Shown here in pieces: positions 23,453-35,400 of a stretch of 64,000 nucleotides of DNA (within the stretch, counting starts at the first letter, position 1; each line of letters begins with the position of its first letter). The stretch comes from Urophycis tenuis (lineage: Eukaryota > Chordata > Actinopteri > Gadiformes > Phycidae), in NCBI GenBank assembly GCA_036785325.1, contig JAXIVH010000025.1, forward strand, positions 2,192,589 to 2,256,588, in the 5' to 3' direction. The notes below the pieces were generated by a model that saw only the letters and a program-made list of their open reading frames with translations, was not told where the DNA came from and did no database searches. The position numbers were made by a program, and so were the translations under genes.

Positions 23453-23453
23453 A
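19622..23453. other. Intergenic between the SEC14-like promoter and the zfyve16 3' end
   Basis: No gene is supported. Immediately 5' of the SEC14-like start (19622-19800) the sequence is moderately GC-rich with a CCAAT motif near 19735, a candidate promoter. The interval includes the 835-bp hAT element at 20593-21427. The part nearest 23453 is probably zfyve16 3' UTR and begins with CA repeats (23253-23282 and 23404-23452). Confidence 0.6.
20593..21427. mobile_element. Non-autonomous hAT element, 835 bp, with perfect 8-bp target-site duplication
   Basis: Starts CAGGGGCGGTTTC and ends GGGACGCCCCTG, with inverted ends CAGGGGCG / CGCCCCTG. It is flanked on both sides by CTCACTAT (20585-20592 and 21428-21435). 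Subterminal regions carry G runs (GGGGGGGCGGCATC near the left, a run of about 30 G near the right). No transposase frame is present; the interior is AT-rich. Structure and duplication length fit hAT. Confidence 0.88.
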
Positions 23454-26400
23454 TCACATGATGTTCGTGATGTAGAAGAGGAACTCCATGTCCACGGGGA
23501 CCTGGGGCACGCCGGCGCTGCCCCCGTGGATGACGGGGATCAGGGAGCTGTCCAGGTCGTTCATGTAGCACTGGGGGAGCAGCCGGCCGCCGGAGCCCGC
23601 CTGGTACTCCACCTGGTGGGGGCCACGCAGGGTCAGAGGTCAGAAGACGTAGAACCACACAGAAAGATTCATAGAGACAAAGGATGGAGATAGAGATAAA
23701 TATATAGAGATGAAGGGAAACAGAAAAATAAAGAAATATATAGATAGTATTTTAAAGATATATAGATAAAAAATACCTAAAATGTCATGTTACACATGTT
23801 CAGGGCGTAAAATGTCATGTTACACATGTTCAGGGCGTGCCGTGTCATGTGACACGTGTTCAGGGCGTGCCGTGTCATATGACACATGTTCAGGGCGTGC
23901 CGTGTCATATGACACATGTTCAGGGCGTGCCGTGTCATATGACACATGTTCAGGGCGTGCCGTGTCATGTGGCACATGTTCAGGGCGTGCCGTGTCATGT
24001 GGCACATGTTCAGGGCGTGCCGTGTCATGTGACACATGTTCAGGGCGTGCAGTGTCATGTGACGCATGTTCAGGGCGTACCGTGTCATGTGACACATGTT
24101 CAGGGCGTGCCGTGTCATGTGGCACATGTTCAGGGCGTACCGTGTCATATGACAAACATTCAGGGTGTACAGTGTCATATGACACGCGTGCAGGGCGTAC
24201 CATGTCTGCCTGTGTGGAGACTCGGAGGGCGAGGGAGTTGATGCCGCGGGACGTGAGCACGGCGAGGTGGGGGGCCAGGGCGCTGCAGGTGGCCAGGGAC
24301 ATCTCCCTCTGGAACACGCTGCTGGACGACACTACCGTCGCCAGGCAGCCCTCGGCGCTCTTCAGCTGGTAGAACACCTGGCCGGGTGGAGTCACACACC
24401 CGGAGTCATATCAGCACCCTGCTGCAGGCTAGCATGCTCACAATGCGGGCTGATGTGATGGCGATCACATCAGGTCAGCCCTTTTGCACACGCAGTTCCC
24501 GGTAAATTACAGGCAGCGTGAGTGATGACACACGCAGCTCTGTTAAGGAACATTTCCGTCTCTCTCGCACAATCACACATGACACATAACAATGTCATGT
24601 GTCTCAAGCAGCCAAATTGTCGGTGCAGATTTTCCTATAGATCCCCGTTCCCATTCACACATCAAACCATGCAGGAAATATTCCGGAAATTTACCAGGCA
24701 AAAGCGCATGTACCAAAGAGGTTATAGTTTGCGCTGGACCAACGTCACACCTTGTGCTAAAATCGGGGCCATTTAAAAAAGGCGTGCCGTTGAAGCTCAC
24801 CTCAGTGCATCGTATCACGCGGCCGTCCGACTCAAACTCCGAGTCGTGCTGCGTCCGGAGACTGTGGACGCCATCCAGCGACCGGCCGTCCACAGCGCTG
24901 GTCACCCTGCGGGGACACGGCAACATGCTCATCAGCATCCATCACAACACCACCAGAGAGCACAATGCAGGGGTGGGTGAGAAGTACACGTCAAAGCAAG
25001 TATGGGGTTTGTTGATGTAAATATTCCATGGATCTAGTGAAGTGGATTTTGTCTATCAGGGGGGGCGAGGATAGTCTAGTACCAACCGAAAGGTACTAGG
25101 TTCAATCCCAAAAGTCTGTAGTCTCTCTGAAATGTATCTCAACTCACTGTAAGTCACTTTGGCTAAAGGCATGTAGTGAATGACTAAATTTTAAGAGCAA
25201 GGATAGTGCAGTGGCTTTGACTTGTGGCGTGGACTTGTTGAATCTACCCAAAGGCTCTGGATTCATGATTCGATTTATGCAGATTTGTTTTCGATGAACC
25301 TTTCAAATATTTGTTCAGAAACCCTAACAACTATCTATAGGTTAAAATGATGCTTGAGATCCAGACGATAGAGATGAAATCGCCACCGAGATCCTCACTG
25401 AACCTAAACACATTTATTCACTTTGTATCGCAGCGTGAAATCGACATTTCTCTCGCATCGACTTAGAGCAGCGGTGGGCCATTTCCCATCTGGCCACCGT
25501 GTGCCCCCCCCCCCCCCCCCCCCCCCTACAGGCCGTCAGAGGAACTACACGCAGGACCCTTGGGGTGGTGGCGGTGGTGGCGGCGGTGGCGGCGGTGGCA
25601 GCGGCCTGCTGGTCTCACCCCATGTTGAGCGCGGCGCTCCAGTCCACCCAGCGCACCGTCACGTTCTCCCGCAGCTCGCCGCCGTCGTTCTTCCCACACG
25701 GGATCAGGAAGTCCGTCTGGTCCCGCAGCGCCGTCCGCAGGGACTCCATGGTCTCGGGCGGGATTTGAACCATCAACCCGTCTTGAGATACGCGCACACA
25801 CATACATACATACAAAAGAATACATGGAGAAACATGAGCATGTTGAAATCATGCTACAAATCAATAAAGAAATGATCACAACTCAATGTTCACAACCACC
25901 TAACTTGCATACATCATGTGAGAACACCATGAAGAAAATAAACACCCACAGCCTAACAGTTACAGTTTATGTGTCAATGGGCATGTGGGCACACAGCGGC
26001 GGCCATCTTGGTGACGGCCCGCTTGGTGAGTAAGGGCCACGTAACAGAGAGACCGCTTCGAACCAAAATGGCTGCTAAGTGAATAGGACGGCCCATAGGA
26101 GCGCGTGAGCTTACCCTCCACGATGCTGGACTTGGCGATGAAGCCCGAGGACGCTTTGAGGGCTCCGTTGAACACAACAAAGCTGGCTCCGGTGACTACA
26201 ACACAACACAGGCCCAGACACACACGCAATGAGGAGGAGGAGGGCGCCATGGCAACCCCCACTCAGAAGGACATACAAAAGGGCTCGAAGCGGCGTGTTG
26301 CTATGACGAGTTAGCAAACACCTGTCAGGGTTTAATAACAGACCCGATGTTGACGGCGCCACAGGCCCGGTCTGACCAGCGCCGATTCCAGCTGGAACAA

Positions 26401-29400
26401 TCAAACGTGTTTGATATTTACAACTGGAATCAGGACTGATCAGAACTGTATCGTCATCAAGTTTGGGGCTGGTTAACCACGGCTGTCATTAACAGTATGC
26501 GCTTGTACGCTGCTGAAATCTGTGTAAAGCCAAAAGTATTTGACTGTCGTTAGGACAGTCAAAGTCCTCCTGGCTTGTTCCAAGGCTTCACACATCTGGT
26601 CACTGGCATGCTGCCTGGGGTGGAATGAGCTGTACGAGGGGTCGTGTCCGGAGGCTACCTGTGCGGGTGTGGCCGGGCTTGCTGTTGGCCTGCGTCTGGT
26701 AGTTCCCGTCCTCGTTCTGGAAGCAGACCAGGTGGGAGTCCGCCTCCGAGCTGAACGTGGCTCCCACGCTGATGACGTGCTCGTTGGACGAGTTCACGAC
26801 CTTTAGCATCTGCACAGACACAGGGTCAGAGGTCAAGAGGTCAGCCCATTCATTTAGTGACCACAATTTACCAATTAATCAATGTGCTTTAAAATAGCCA
26901 ATTAGAAAAAGGTCTACAATGAACCAATTATCAAATAATTTCCATTTAACCAAATGGCAAAGTGGCAACAACTAACCAACCAATTAAGTGTCATCAATTA
27001 AGTGCAGTTACCATACCTCATTAAATCTACTCTTTGGGATGTCGATATAGCTGTGGCCCATCTCCATGTGTATCCTGAGGCCCTCCACTATTGCTATACT
27101 GTACTGGTAGTTCCTCAGGTCCTGCAGGGTAAAGTTCTGATATTAGTCTGCATATCGGCACCACACCATGGACACGCGGGGTATTACAACAACACAGGAG
27201 TTCTACAGGACAATCTACAATAACAGCTTCCAGCTGATGTATGTATTGTAGAACTGTCTTACCGCGAGTAAGTTCATGATGGTGTGTCCCGTCTCTCTGT
27301 ACACAGACTCTCTGAAGCGAGTGCTGACTGGCGTTGTGGGGTACACTGCAATACATACATGATAATTAGCTTACCCTAGCATCCCTACTGCATAAGCCCA
27401 AATAAAGCCATGTCAACATAATGGCATAGCTTATGGCATTGAGATTAGCATTCTTATGCTATTGCACTAGCGCAGATAAAGCATTAGCATCCCAATCACA
27501 TTAATCACATACTCTACATATTGCTTGGCCATTCAACATTTTCTCAATGAAGTCAAAGTGACAGACAACAGAAATCTCCCATTCACCTCCGATGATAAAA
27601 GGTTATCGAGTGTATGCATTAAGCATCAGAAAATTACGAATCCATCAACTCCGTTGTCCCATCACATTAACAATGAAAGTTGTGTGCGAATATCACCACG
27701 CCCTCCCTACCTTTGTGTCCGGTGCCCAGCCGCAGCAGCAGTCGGAGGGGGAACACTTTGGCCCAGGGCACCTCCAGCCTCTGGATGAGCAGGCCGAAGA
27801 GGAAGGGCTGGGGCGGCAGGCTCAGGCCCTCCAATGGCTGACAGGTGGGGGAGAAGAACAGCATGCCCCCGTGTTCCTTGCTGCCCAGGAAGCTGCTGGT
27901 GAACGTCACGTTGCCCAGGTCCTCCACAAACTTCCCTGTGAGAAACCGCGTCAGAGCCATTAGCCATTAGCGAAGGCCTAGCTAATAGCTAAAACTTGGC
28001 TAGCCCTGGCTAAAACCTATCCTTACCTTATCCGCATTGTTTATTTAACTCACAGAAAATAATTAGCTAAACCCGCGCTAACAGCCATAATATAGCTAAA
28101 CCATAGCTTATAGCTAAAACAAACCGAACCCCCAGCTAACAGCTAAAACAAAGCTAAACCCCAGCTAACAGCTGAAACGGAGCTAAACCCCAGATAACTG
28201 CTAAAACATAACTAAACCTCAGCTTATAGCCAATATGTAGATAAAACCCACCATATAGCTCAAACGAACATATAAACCCCAGCTTATAGCTACAAGTAGC
28301 TAAAACCCCAGCNNNNNNNNNNNNNNNNNNNNNNNNNNNNNNNNNNNNNNNNNNNNNNNNNNNNNNNNNNNNNNNNNNNNNNNNNNNNNNNNNNNNNNNN
28401 NNNNNNNNNNNNNNNNNNNNNNNNNNNNNNNNNNNNNNNNNNNNNNNNNNNNNNNNNNNNNNNNNNNNNNNNNNNNNNNNNNNNNNNNNNNNNNNNNNNN
28501 NNNNNNNNNNNNGACGTGACCGCCATCCAGCCACAACCAAAACAAACGGCCCTGAATGAATAGATACGGCCAACGGCGACTCCGGCTACAGTCCAAACAA
28601 ACCCCTCACTGCATAGATAAGTGTGCCCAGAGCACCAGAAACGCACGCGGGCTACAACCCAAAGACACACACACACACACACACCGGACCCAACGTGTCG
28701 GACCCCCGGCCACGCGGCCAGCGCCCATAGAAACACACGCACACACCGGACCGGACCGGACGTGTCGGCGCCACGGGACACACACGCGGCTACACCCCCC
28801 CCGCCCCGCCCCCCCCGCCCCCCTAAAAAAAGACACACACTACACTGAAAGAACAGGACATTTTGGTTACCGTCGTTGCTTGGGTGTTTGAGAACGGACA
28901 CGGGCACCATGACGGTGGGAGGGGGGGAGTTGAGGGTGCCTGCGGCCCGGGCCTGCTGTAGGGGAGGTATGGTGCTGCAGTACTCTGAGGGAACGTTAGG
29001 GTTGGGGCTGGGTCCAGTGGGACTCATCATGCGCTCCAGGGCCTGGGCTACAGGAGAAGACAAGAGGGACACAGGTGGGGGGGGGAGGGGGGGAGTGCCG
29101 GGCGGTCATGAGGGCAACGTGGTGGAAAAAAAAAAATGGTTCACAGTTTCATGTTCACATCAACCTCCTCTTCTGGTCTCATGAGGGGGGGGGGGGAGGG
29201 GGGTGCAAAATTGTCGAGCTTTTGGGTCCTACGTGACTGCGTGTTTACATGAGGAATGAATATTTTTTTGTAATCATCAGCAGATAAAACTCTGAAGAGA
29301 CTTTGTACGAATGGCATATAGACGATTCTGCTATTTGAAATGCGGAAACACAACGCTCATAAACATAATGAGAACAAAAAATACCACATTGTTTTTTTTT

Positions 29401-32400
29401 TTGTGCGTGTGTGTGTATATATATAACAGTATATATATATATATATAGATAGTTTTACATTGTCATTAGCAACAACGTGATTCAGCAAAACAGGATCTTA
29501 CTGAATCATCTCGCCTGGCCTGCCATCCATGAGTTAATTAATGAACTCCCCTCGCTAGCTCACAGAAACAATACATCCCAGTCAGCTGTGGTCGAGTGGC
29601 AAACTAAGGAACATGGGAAAGGTGGGAACATGTGTGTTGTGGCTGAATGAGTCTCGTGACTAGCGGCTGCTGCCCTTCGCGTCACTACAAGGTACACTGT
29701 TATCAATGTCGATGTATACGTTGCCCTCATTACGCAGCATGCAGCTGTGCTAACCTGGCTGCACTGACGACATCTGCATGCAACGTAGTTCATATTTTTC
29801 GTCTGCACTTTCTATGTGTTCAGGCAGATTTTGGCACTGGAATCCCTGATGACGCAAAATGCAAAAAACTACAGTGTCAATGGATTCAGTTTGTTGTTAA
29901 ATGGAGAGTGGAAGGGGGTGTGTGTGTGTGCGTGCATGCGTGCGTGTATAGGGGGCGGTGGGGGGGGGGGGGGGCATGACAAAGCAAAAACACAGCAGGC
30001 AGAGGTTGGCTGGCAGCAAACTACTCTGGGGTCTACAGACTGAAGTGGTGACCTCATTTTTCAGGAGGCTCTCGACTGCAACCCATAAATAGGCGTGTGT
30101 TATAAATACGACGCTTTCATTTTTGTTAAAAAAAAAACAACAACCTCACAACATTGCACGGCGCGCACACTACACACGCAAACAGGAAACACAACGCCAC
30201 GCCACCGCATACACCGGGAGAAAAGAAAACCACAAGGAGAACCGGTTTCCCCAGCTATTGACAAAGTCAAAACAAAAGCTTACCTCGTGCTCCTGATGGA
30301 CTCTGACAACAACAATAACAACAACAGCAGCGGCGGCAGCAGCCATCCTGTCCACCTTCCCATGTTGACTCTGGTCCGGTCTACTAGCCTGACGCAGATG
30401 GTTCCCAGTGTGTTCTCATCTCTCTCTCTCTCTCTCCCACCCCCCCACCCCCCCCCACCACCACCAGGTGTCTCGCTCTGAGGATCCGCGCCTCACAGCC
30501 TCTTATCCACAGCGCACTCAGTCCCCCTCACCGCCGGTTCATCACCGCACACAGCGCCGATGTGAGGGATGAGAAACAGGAGAGCGACGTAGACGGGAGG
30601 AGGAGGAGGAGGGGGGGGGCAGGCTTAAGAGTGACCATGTCGACGCTCCGCCAATCAGCGGCCCCGAGCAGATAAATCAACAAAGATCAACCCCCTCCGT
30701 TTCTTCAGCCAGGTTAAGAGGATACATGAATTTTAGTCAAGCTACAAGCTCTTAAGTAAGAGCTTGTAGCTTGTTTTGAAGACCTGTCAGGAAAGTACTA
30801 CGCAGAGGAGACCAAAGAGCAGTATGTTGCCGTAACTCCCTCTGCTCCTCCTCCTTTGCCCTCTCTACCCATTCTGGCTCATTCTCTCCTCTCCCTCTCC
30901 GTCTCCCGCTCCCTCTCTCTCTCTTGTCCCCTCCCCCTCCCCATCTCTGGACTGCAGTCCCAGCTGTAATGCAAGCCTGTGTATAAAGCAGTGGATTCGT
31001 CATCACAACACAAGAGACCGAGCTTTGATCCAGGTGCCAAATTACCATGGCGCACACGCGATAATTAACAGCTCATTAATGTAGCGTCCAATTATCGAAT
31101 CAACCAAGATTATCAAATCATCATATATTCAGAAACATATCTCATCTTATTTTTAGTCAAGCTTTAAATCTTTTTTCTTTTAAATCATCTCTGCGTCAAG
31201 ACCACTGTGATCCATCAAACGGCCTTTTCATGAAAGGCAATGGGGAAAAATCGCGACACACCACGTGCACTTTTTCAGCACGACAGAGGCCTCACGTGAC
31301 TCCTGATACAACACATGCCCCATATGCCTGGAAGCCATGTGCGTCACACCAGCACCGCCGTGTGTGCACCAAGCCAACACCAACACCAACACCAACACAT
31401 TTAGGTTTGGCGTGTTTGACGTGCATGAAGAGCACAGCTAAACCTGATTTATAGCCCGCGCGTTGTCGCTTGGCAGGTCTGCTGCACAAGGCCACCGCCA
31501 CGCAATGACGCACCCTCCGCCTGGGGAGGGGTCCGCAGCCCTGCGGCCCCACAGCTCCACAGCCCCACAGCTCCACAGCCCCGCAGCCTCTGATTCTGTC
31601 CAGCCAAGGCGCCCCAGCGCACCTTTGGCATGCCGCTGTCTCACAGCCGGGGCGACAGAAGCGCAATTCCACTTTGTTGAAACGGCTTTGAACAACCTTT
31701 GCCATTTTTTTTTATTCTTGACGTTATTTCAACAGGAAGGTTTTTATTTGATCCGCCACACAACGGTTCCCACGGCCCGGTCTAGACGGGTTGGGAAAGC
31801 CGTGACGCATCTTACCTCTTTGTAGGCTCTCAAAGCATCTGTTGCACACGCGCGCCTCCTTCTCCAGGTACTGGAGCTTGCACTTCCGATTGCAGCACAT
31901 GGCACAGTAGACCTGGCCCGGAAGAGACACAACAAGAGGAGGAGAGGGAGGCAGTGAGTGCAAACCACTCCGTTAAGACACTCAACCGGTACAACGACTG
32001 CCCACCGGTTGGCCTGCAGACACAACAGGAGCACAAGGGTTCAACAGCAGACATGGGCTGCCATCCCTTTGTGTTATGTGTGCTGTTCACACCCCAGTGT
32101 GCGTTGACCAGCGTATTGTCGGGAGACCCGTTCTAAGACTGTGTTAATCAGTAGGGCCTTCAATCCCTTACTTCCTGCCCGAGTTGATAAGCGACTGAGG
32201 ATCAATAGAGGCGCTGGCAGGGTGGGGGTGGGGGTGGAGGTGGGGTGGGTGCTGACTCATGCTTCTCCCTGCTCCCGACACACCAGAGCTATATTTAGGT
32301 CCGGTCTCAGGGCTTGTTGTTAATTCGAACACAGCCTGATTCTCCTCCGGTCAGCATGCGAGAGCATGTCTGTTTTCAACCCGAGCCTAATCCGTAACCC

Positions 32401-35400
32401 GCCAACGCACAAAGGCCTCATATGGAGAAAATGGCGGAAACAATAAAATGGGTTTGGGTCAGTTAAAAAGCATGCGCTGTTACGATTCACTACATTTTGC
32501 AACTTGAACCTGAATTTAGGAATTAATCACAGAACGTCATTTATGGAACAGGTAGGGGTGAGAGGGCATCTCGCACAAGGGTGCCCATAGGGTTGGAAGA
32601 CAGCACCTCTCGGGTGGGTGGAGGTCAGCCACCACCCCCCTCCGTACCCAGACACCCACACACCTCTGACCCCGGGGTGGGGGCAGGACACGGCGGTACG
32701 CACCTTGCCACACGCCCGGCAGTGATGCCGGCGCCGCGTGAAGGTGAACCTCAGCTCGCAGCTCATGCATTTGGGCGCCTCGGCGTCCGGCACCCAGGGG
32801 GGCTGCCTGCACCCCAGGCCCTCGTCCGAGCCTTCGTCCGCCGCCACCGAGCACCCGCCCGACGCGGGGTCCCCGGGGTAGGGCGGGGGCTCCGACAGCT
32901 CGTTGTACGAGGGGTCGTGACCCTGCGGGGTGTAGAGCAGCCTGGGGTCGCCGTTGTCGTGGCTGTCGCCCGTGGACGGGTGGTGCTGGTGGTGCGGAGG
33001 GGACATGGTGGTGGCGTCGCCGTCGGGGTGGGGCGGGGCGGCGGCGGCGGCGGCAGCGGGGGTCTGAGGCGCTTCCTCTGCCGCCGGGGAGGAGGGGGCG
33101 GCCTGGCAGTGGGGCTGCTTGGGGCGTGCTCCTCCATAGGAGGACTGTGCATCGGGGCTGGCCACGCACGGGGGTTGGACGGCGGCGTTGGCGGCGGCGG
33201 GGGGGCCGCACACGGGAACAGAGTTCCATCTCCGGTGGGTGGGAGGAGCCCAGGGAGTCCGGGCACTCGCCGGGGGGCGCGCCCGCCGCTCTGCCGTCCC
33301 GCTCCGGGGAGACGGCGGCGGAGGGGTCCTCGCCGCAGCCCCCCAGCTCCTCCTCCGCCAGCCGGTTCTCCGCGTCCCCCCCTGCGCCGTTGGACAGACC
33401 CGAGGGCACCCCAGCGCCGCGGGCGCACTCGGCCGACCGGCTGGCGAGGTAGGCCCCGCCCTCCACCTGCTCCGCCTCGGCGTGGGCCTGCAGGAAGGCG
33501 TCCAGCTCCTCGTCCGTCACCAGGAGGTCGGCCTGGTCGCTCTCGGGCAGGAACTCGAAGCCGAACTCCGGGGAGTCACCGGAGCCCTCTTCTGCGACGC
33601 ACGACTCCGCCATGGCGGTGGCGGCGTCGGGGAGGGATCCCGGGCACAGCGCCCGGGGAGGGAGGGGCGCGGCGGTGGCGGCACCCCCTGCTGGCTGCCG
33701 GGGGGCCGGCGGGTTCATGCGCTCATCCAGACAGAAGCCCTCCATGGCGGCGGCCTCTGGGGGGGACTCGGACTCCGCCTCCGTGCTGTCGGACGTCTCC
33801 GACGTGGCGTCCCCCGTCAGGTCGGCCTCGGGGGAGGCCTTCGCCGCTTTAGTGGCGTTCACCAGGACGCCGCACATGGACACGGCCATGGGCAGGCAGG
33901 CCAGCCCTGCCGGGACGCGGTCCAAGGCGTTGGGAGCCAGGGGGGGGTCCGCCTCGCCACTGTCTTGTGTTTGGTCCGTCACCGCCGGCTCCTCCGCCGG
34001 CTCCCCTGAGACGGTGGGGCTGTCGTGGTTGTTGTGTGGAGAGGCGGCGGGCGGGTCGGCTTCACGGCAGCCCAAGGAGCTCTCCGCCTGTGGGGCCGCG
34101 TGAGACAAATCCCCCCCCTCCTCGTCCTCGTCGCGGGGCTCCGAGGCGCTCGATGCCGAATCGTCTGCGGGTTCGCCGCTCCGCTCGACCGCGGCCGGAA
34201 GAATGACGTCCAGCAGGCTGAGGGAGGCGGAGTACCCCTCCGCCAGCCCACCCAGAGACTCCACGTTCCCCCCCGGCGCCACGGGGTCCGCGGCGGCCAC
34301 GCCTCGCTCCGCCCACGCCCCCTCCCACATATAGGGGAGCACGGGGCTGGCAAAATCCACTAGCAGGGCCTCCTCCTCTTCTTTTTCTTCTTCTCCTTCT
34401 CCATCTTCCTCTTTCCCATCCTCTTTCTCCTCCTCCTCCTCCTCCATCCGCCTCTCAGCCAGGTCCAGCTCCCTGAAGGTGTCATGGCCGCCGGCCCGGC
34501 CCTGCATGGCGGAGCTCGTGTCGCTGACGAGGTCACACTGGGGCTTCAGGGTGCGGTCGGGGCACGGAGGGGTGGAGCCTTTGGCCGGCCGTCGGTCCAC
34601 GGAGGAGAGGAGGTCCACGCCGGTGAGGGGCTGTCCCTTGGGTTTGTCCACCCCAGAGTGCGGATGTTGCTGCTGGTGGTGGTGGTTGCTGGACGAGCGG
34701 TCGGTGCAGCCGGGGGCGGAGCCATAGTGGAGGGAGTTGAGGTCGGGCAGGCTGGGGGGCACCGGGGCGGAGCCGTCCGGAGGTAAACACTGAGGGCCCG
34801 GCGAGGAGACGCCATGTGACGAGGACTTCAGGTACACGGGTCTGCAATCGTGCTCTTCTGAAACGAGAACGTGAATGAGAGGAATACAGTCAGCCAAGGA
34901 GTGTACGGTAACAATGGTCTCATTATACACACACACACACACACACACCAAAGAAAACTCTGAACATAGGGTCATACGAGAACAGTGGTAAGCTCACAGA
35001 TCTGTAATTATTGCTTATTGTCTGTTAGGTGCATTGGTGGATTGGTCAGCAGTGGTACAAGGCAGCACTTACTTGTACTGCGGTGGATGAGCATAGATGG
35101 CTTTTGACAACAACACACTTTTGCCTTGGATGCCAGGTTGTTAGCCAACTTTTACCTGTCAATCTGGGAAACTACCTCAAAAGGTGAACGTCTCCAAAAC
35201 ATGGCCATATTAAGGAATGCACACCCACGTATCATCATCCCCCTCATCCTCCAACTTCCATTTGCTACACTATTCTAAGCTTGGATTTAAAAAGTGAAAC
35301 TCAATTATAGTTGAATCCTCTCCCTGAATCAGCTCCTGCTCCTCCGTCGACGGGACCTAAAGGGAATCACAGACTGGTCGTGGCGAGGGGGAAAGTACGG

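Noticed and set aside
23775..24206. CRISPR array
   Set aside because: Regular 30-bp spacing, but there are no unique spacers and the host is a vertebrate.
23782..24372. Repetitive open frames of 130-196 codons on both strands
   Set aside because: The 30-bp unit keeps all frames open. Not an independent gene, though decoy splicing into it is listed as a finding.
28290..29072. Minus-strand frame running through the gap
   Set aside because: It consists of N and flanking repeats; only 28871-29047 is a supported exon, and its true frame ends at the donor.
32581..33852. 423-codon plus-strand open frame rich in Arg/Pro/Gly
   Set aside because: Antisense shadow of the zfyve16 large exon; no domain recognised.
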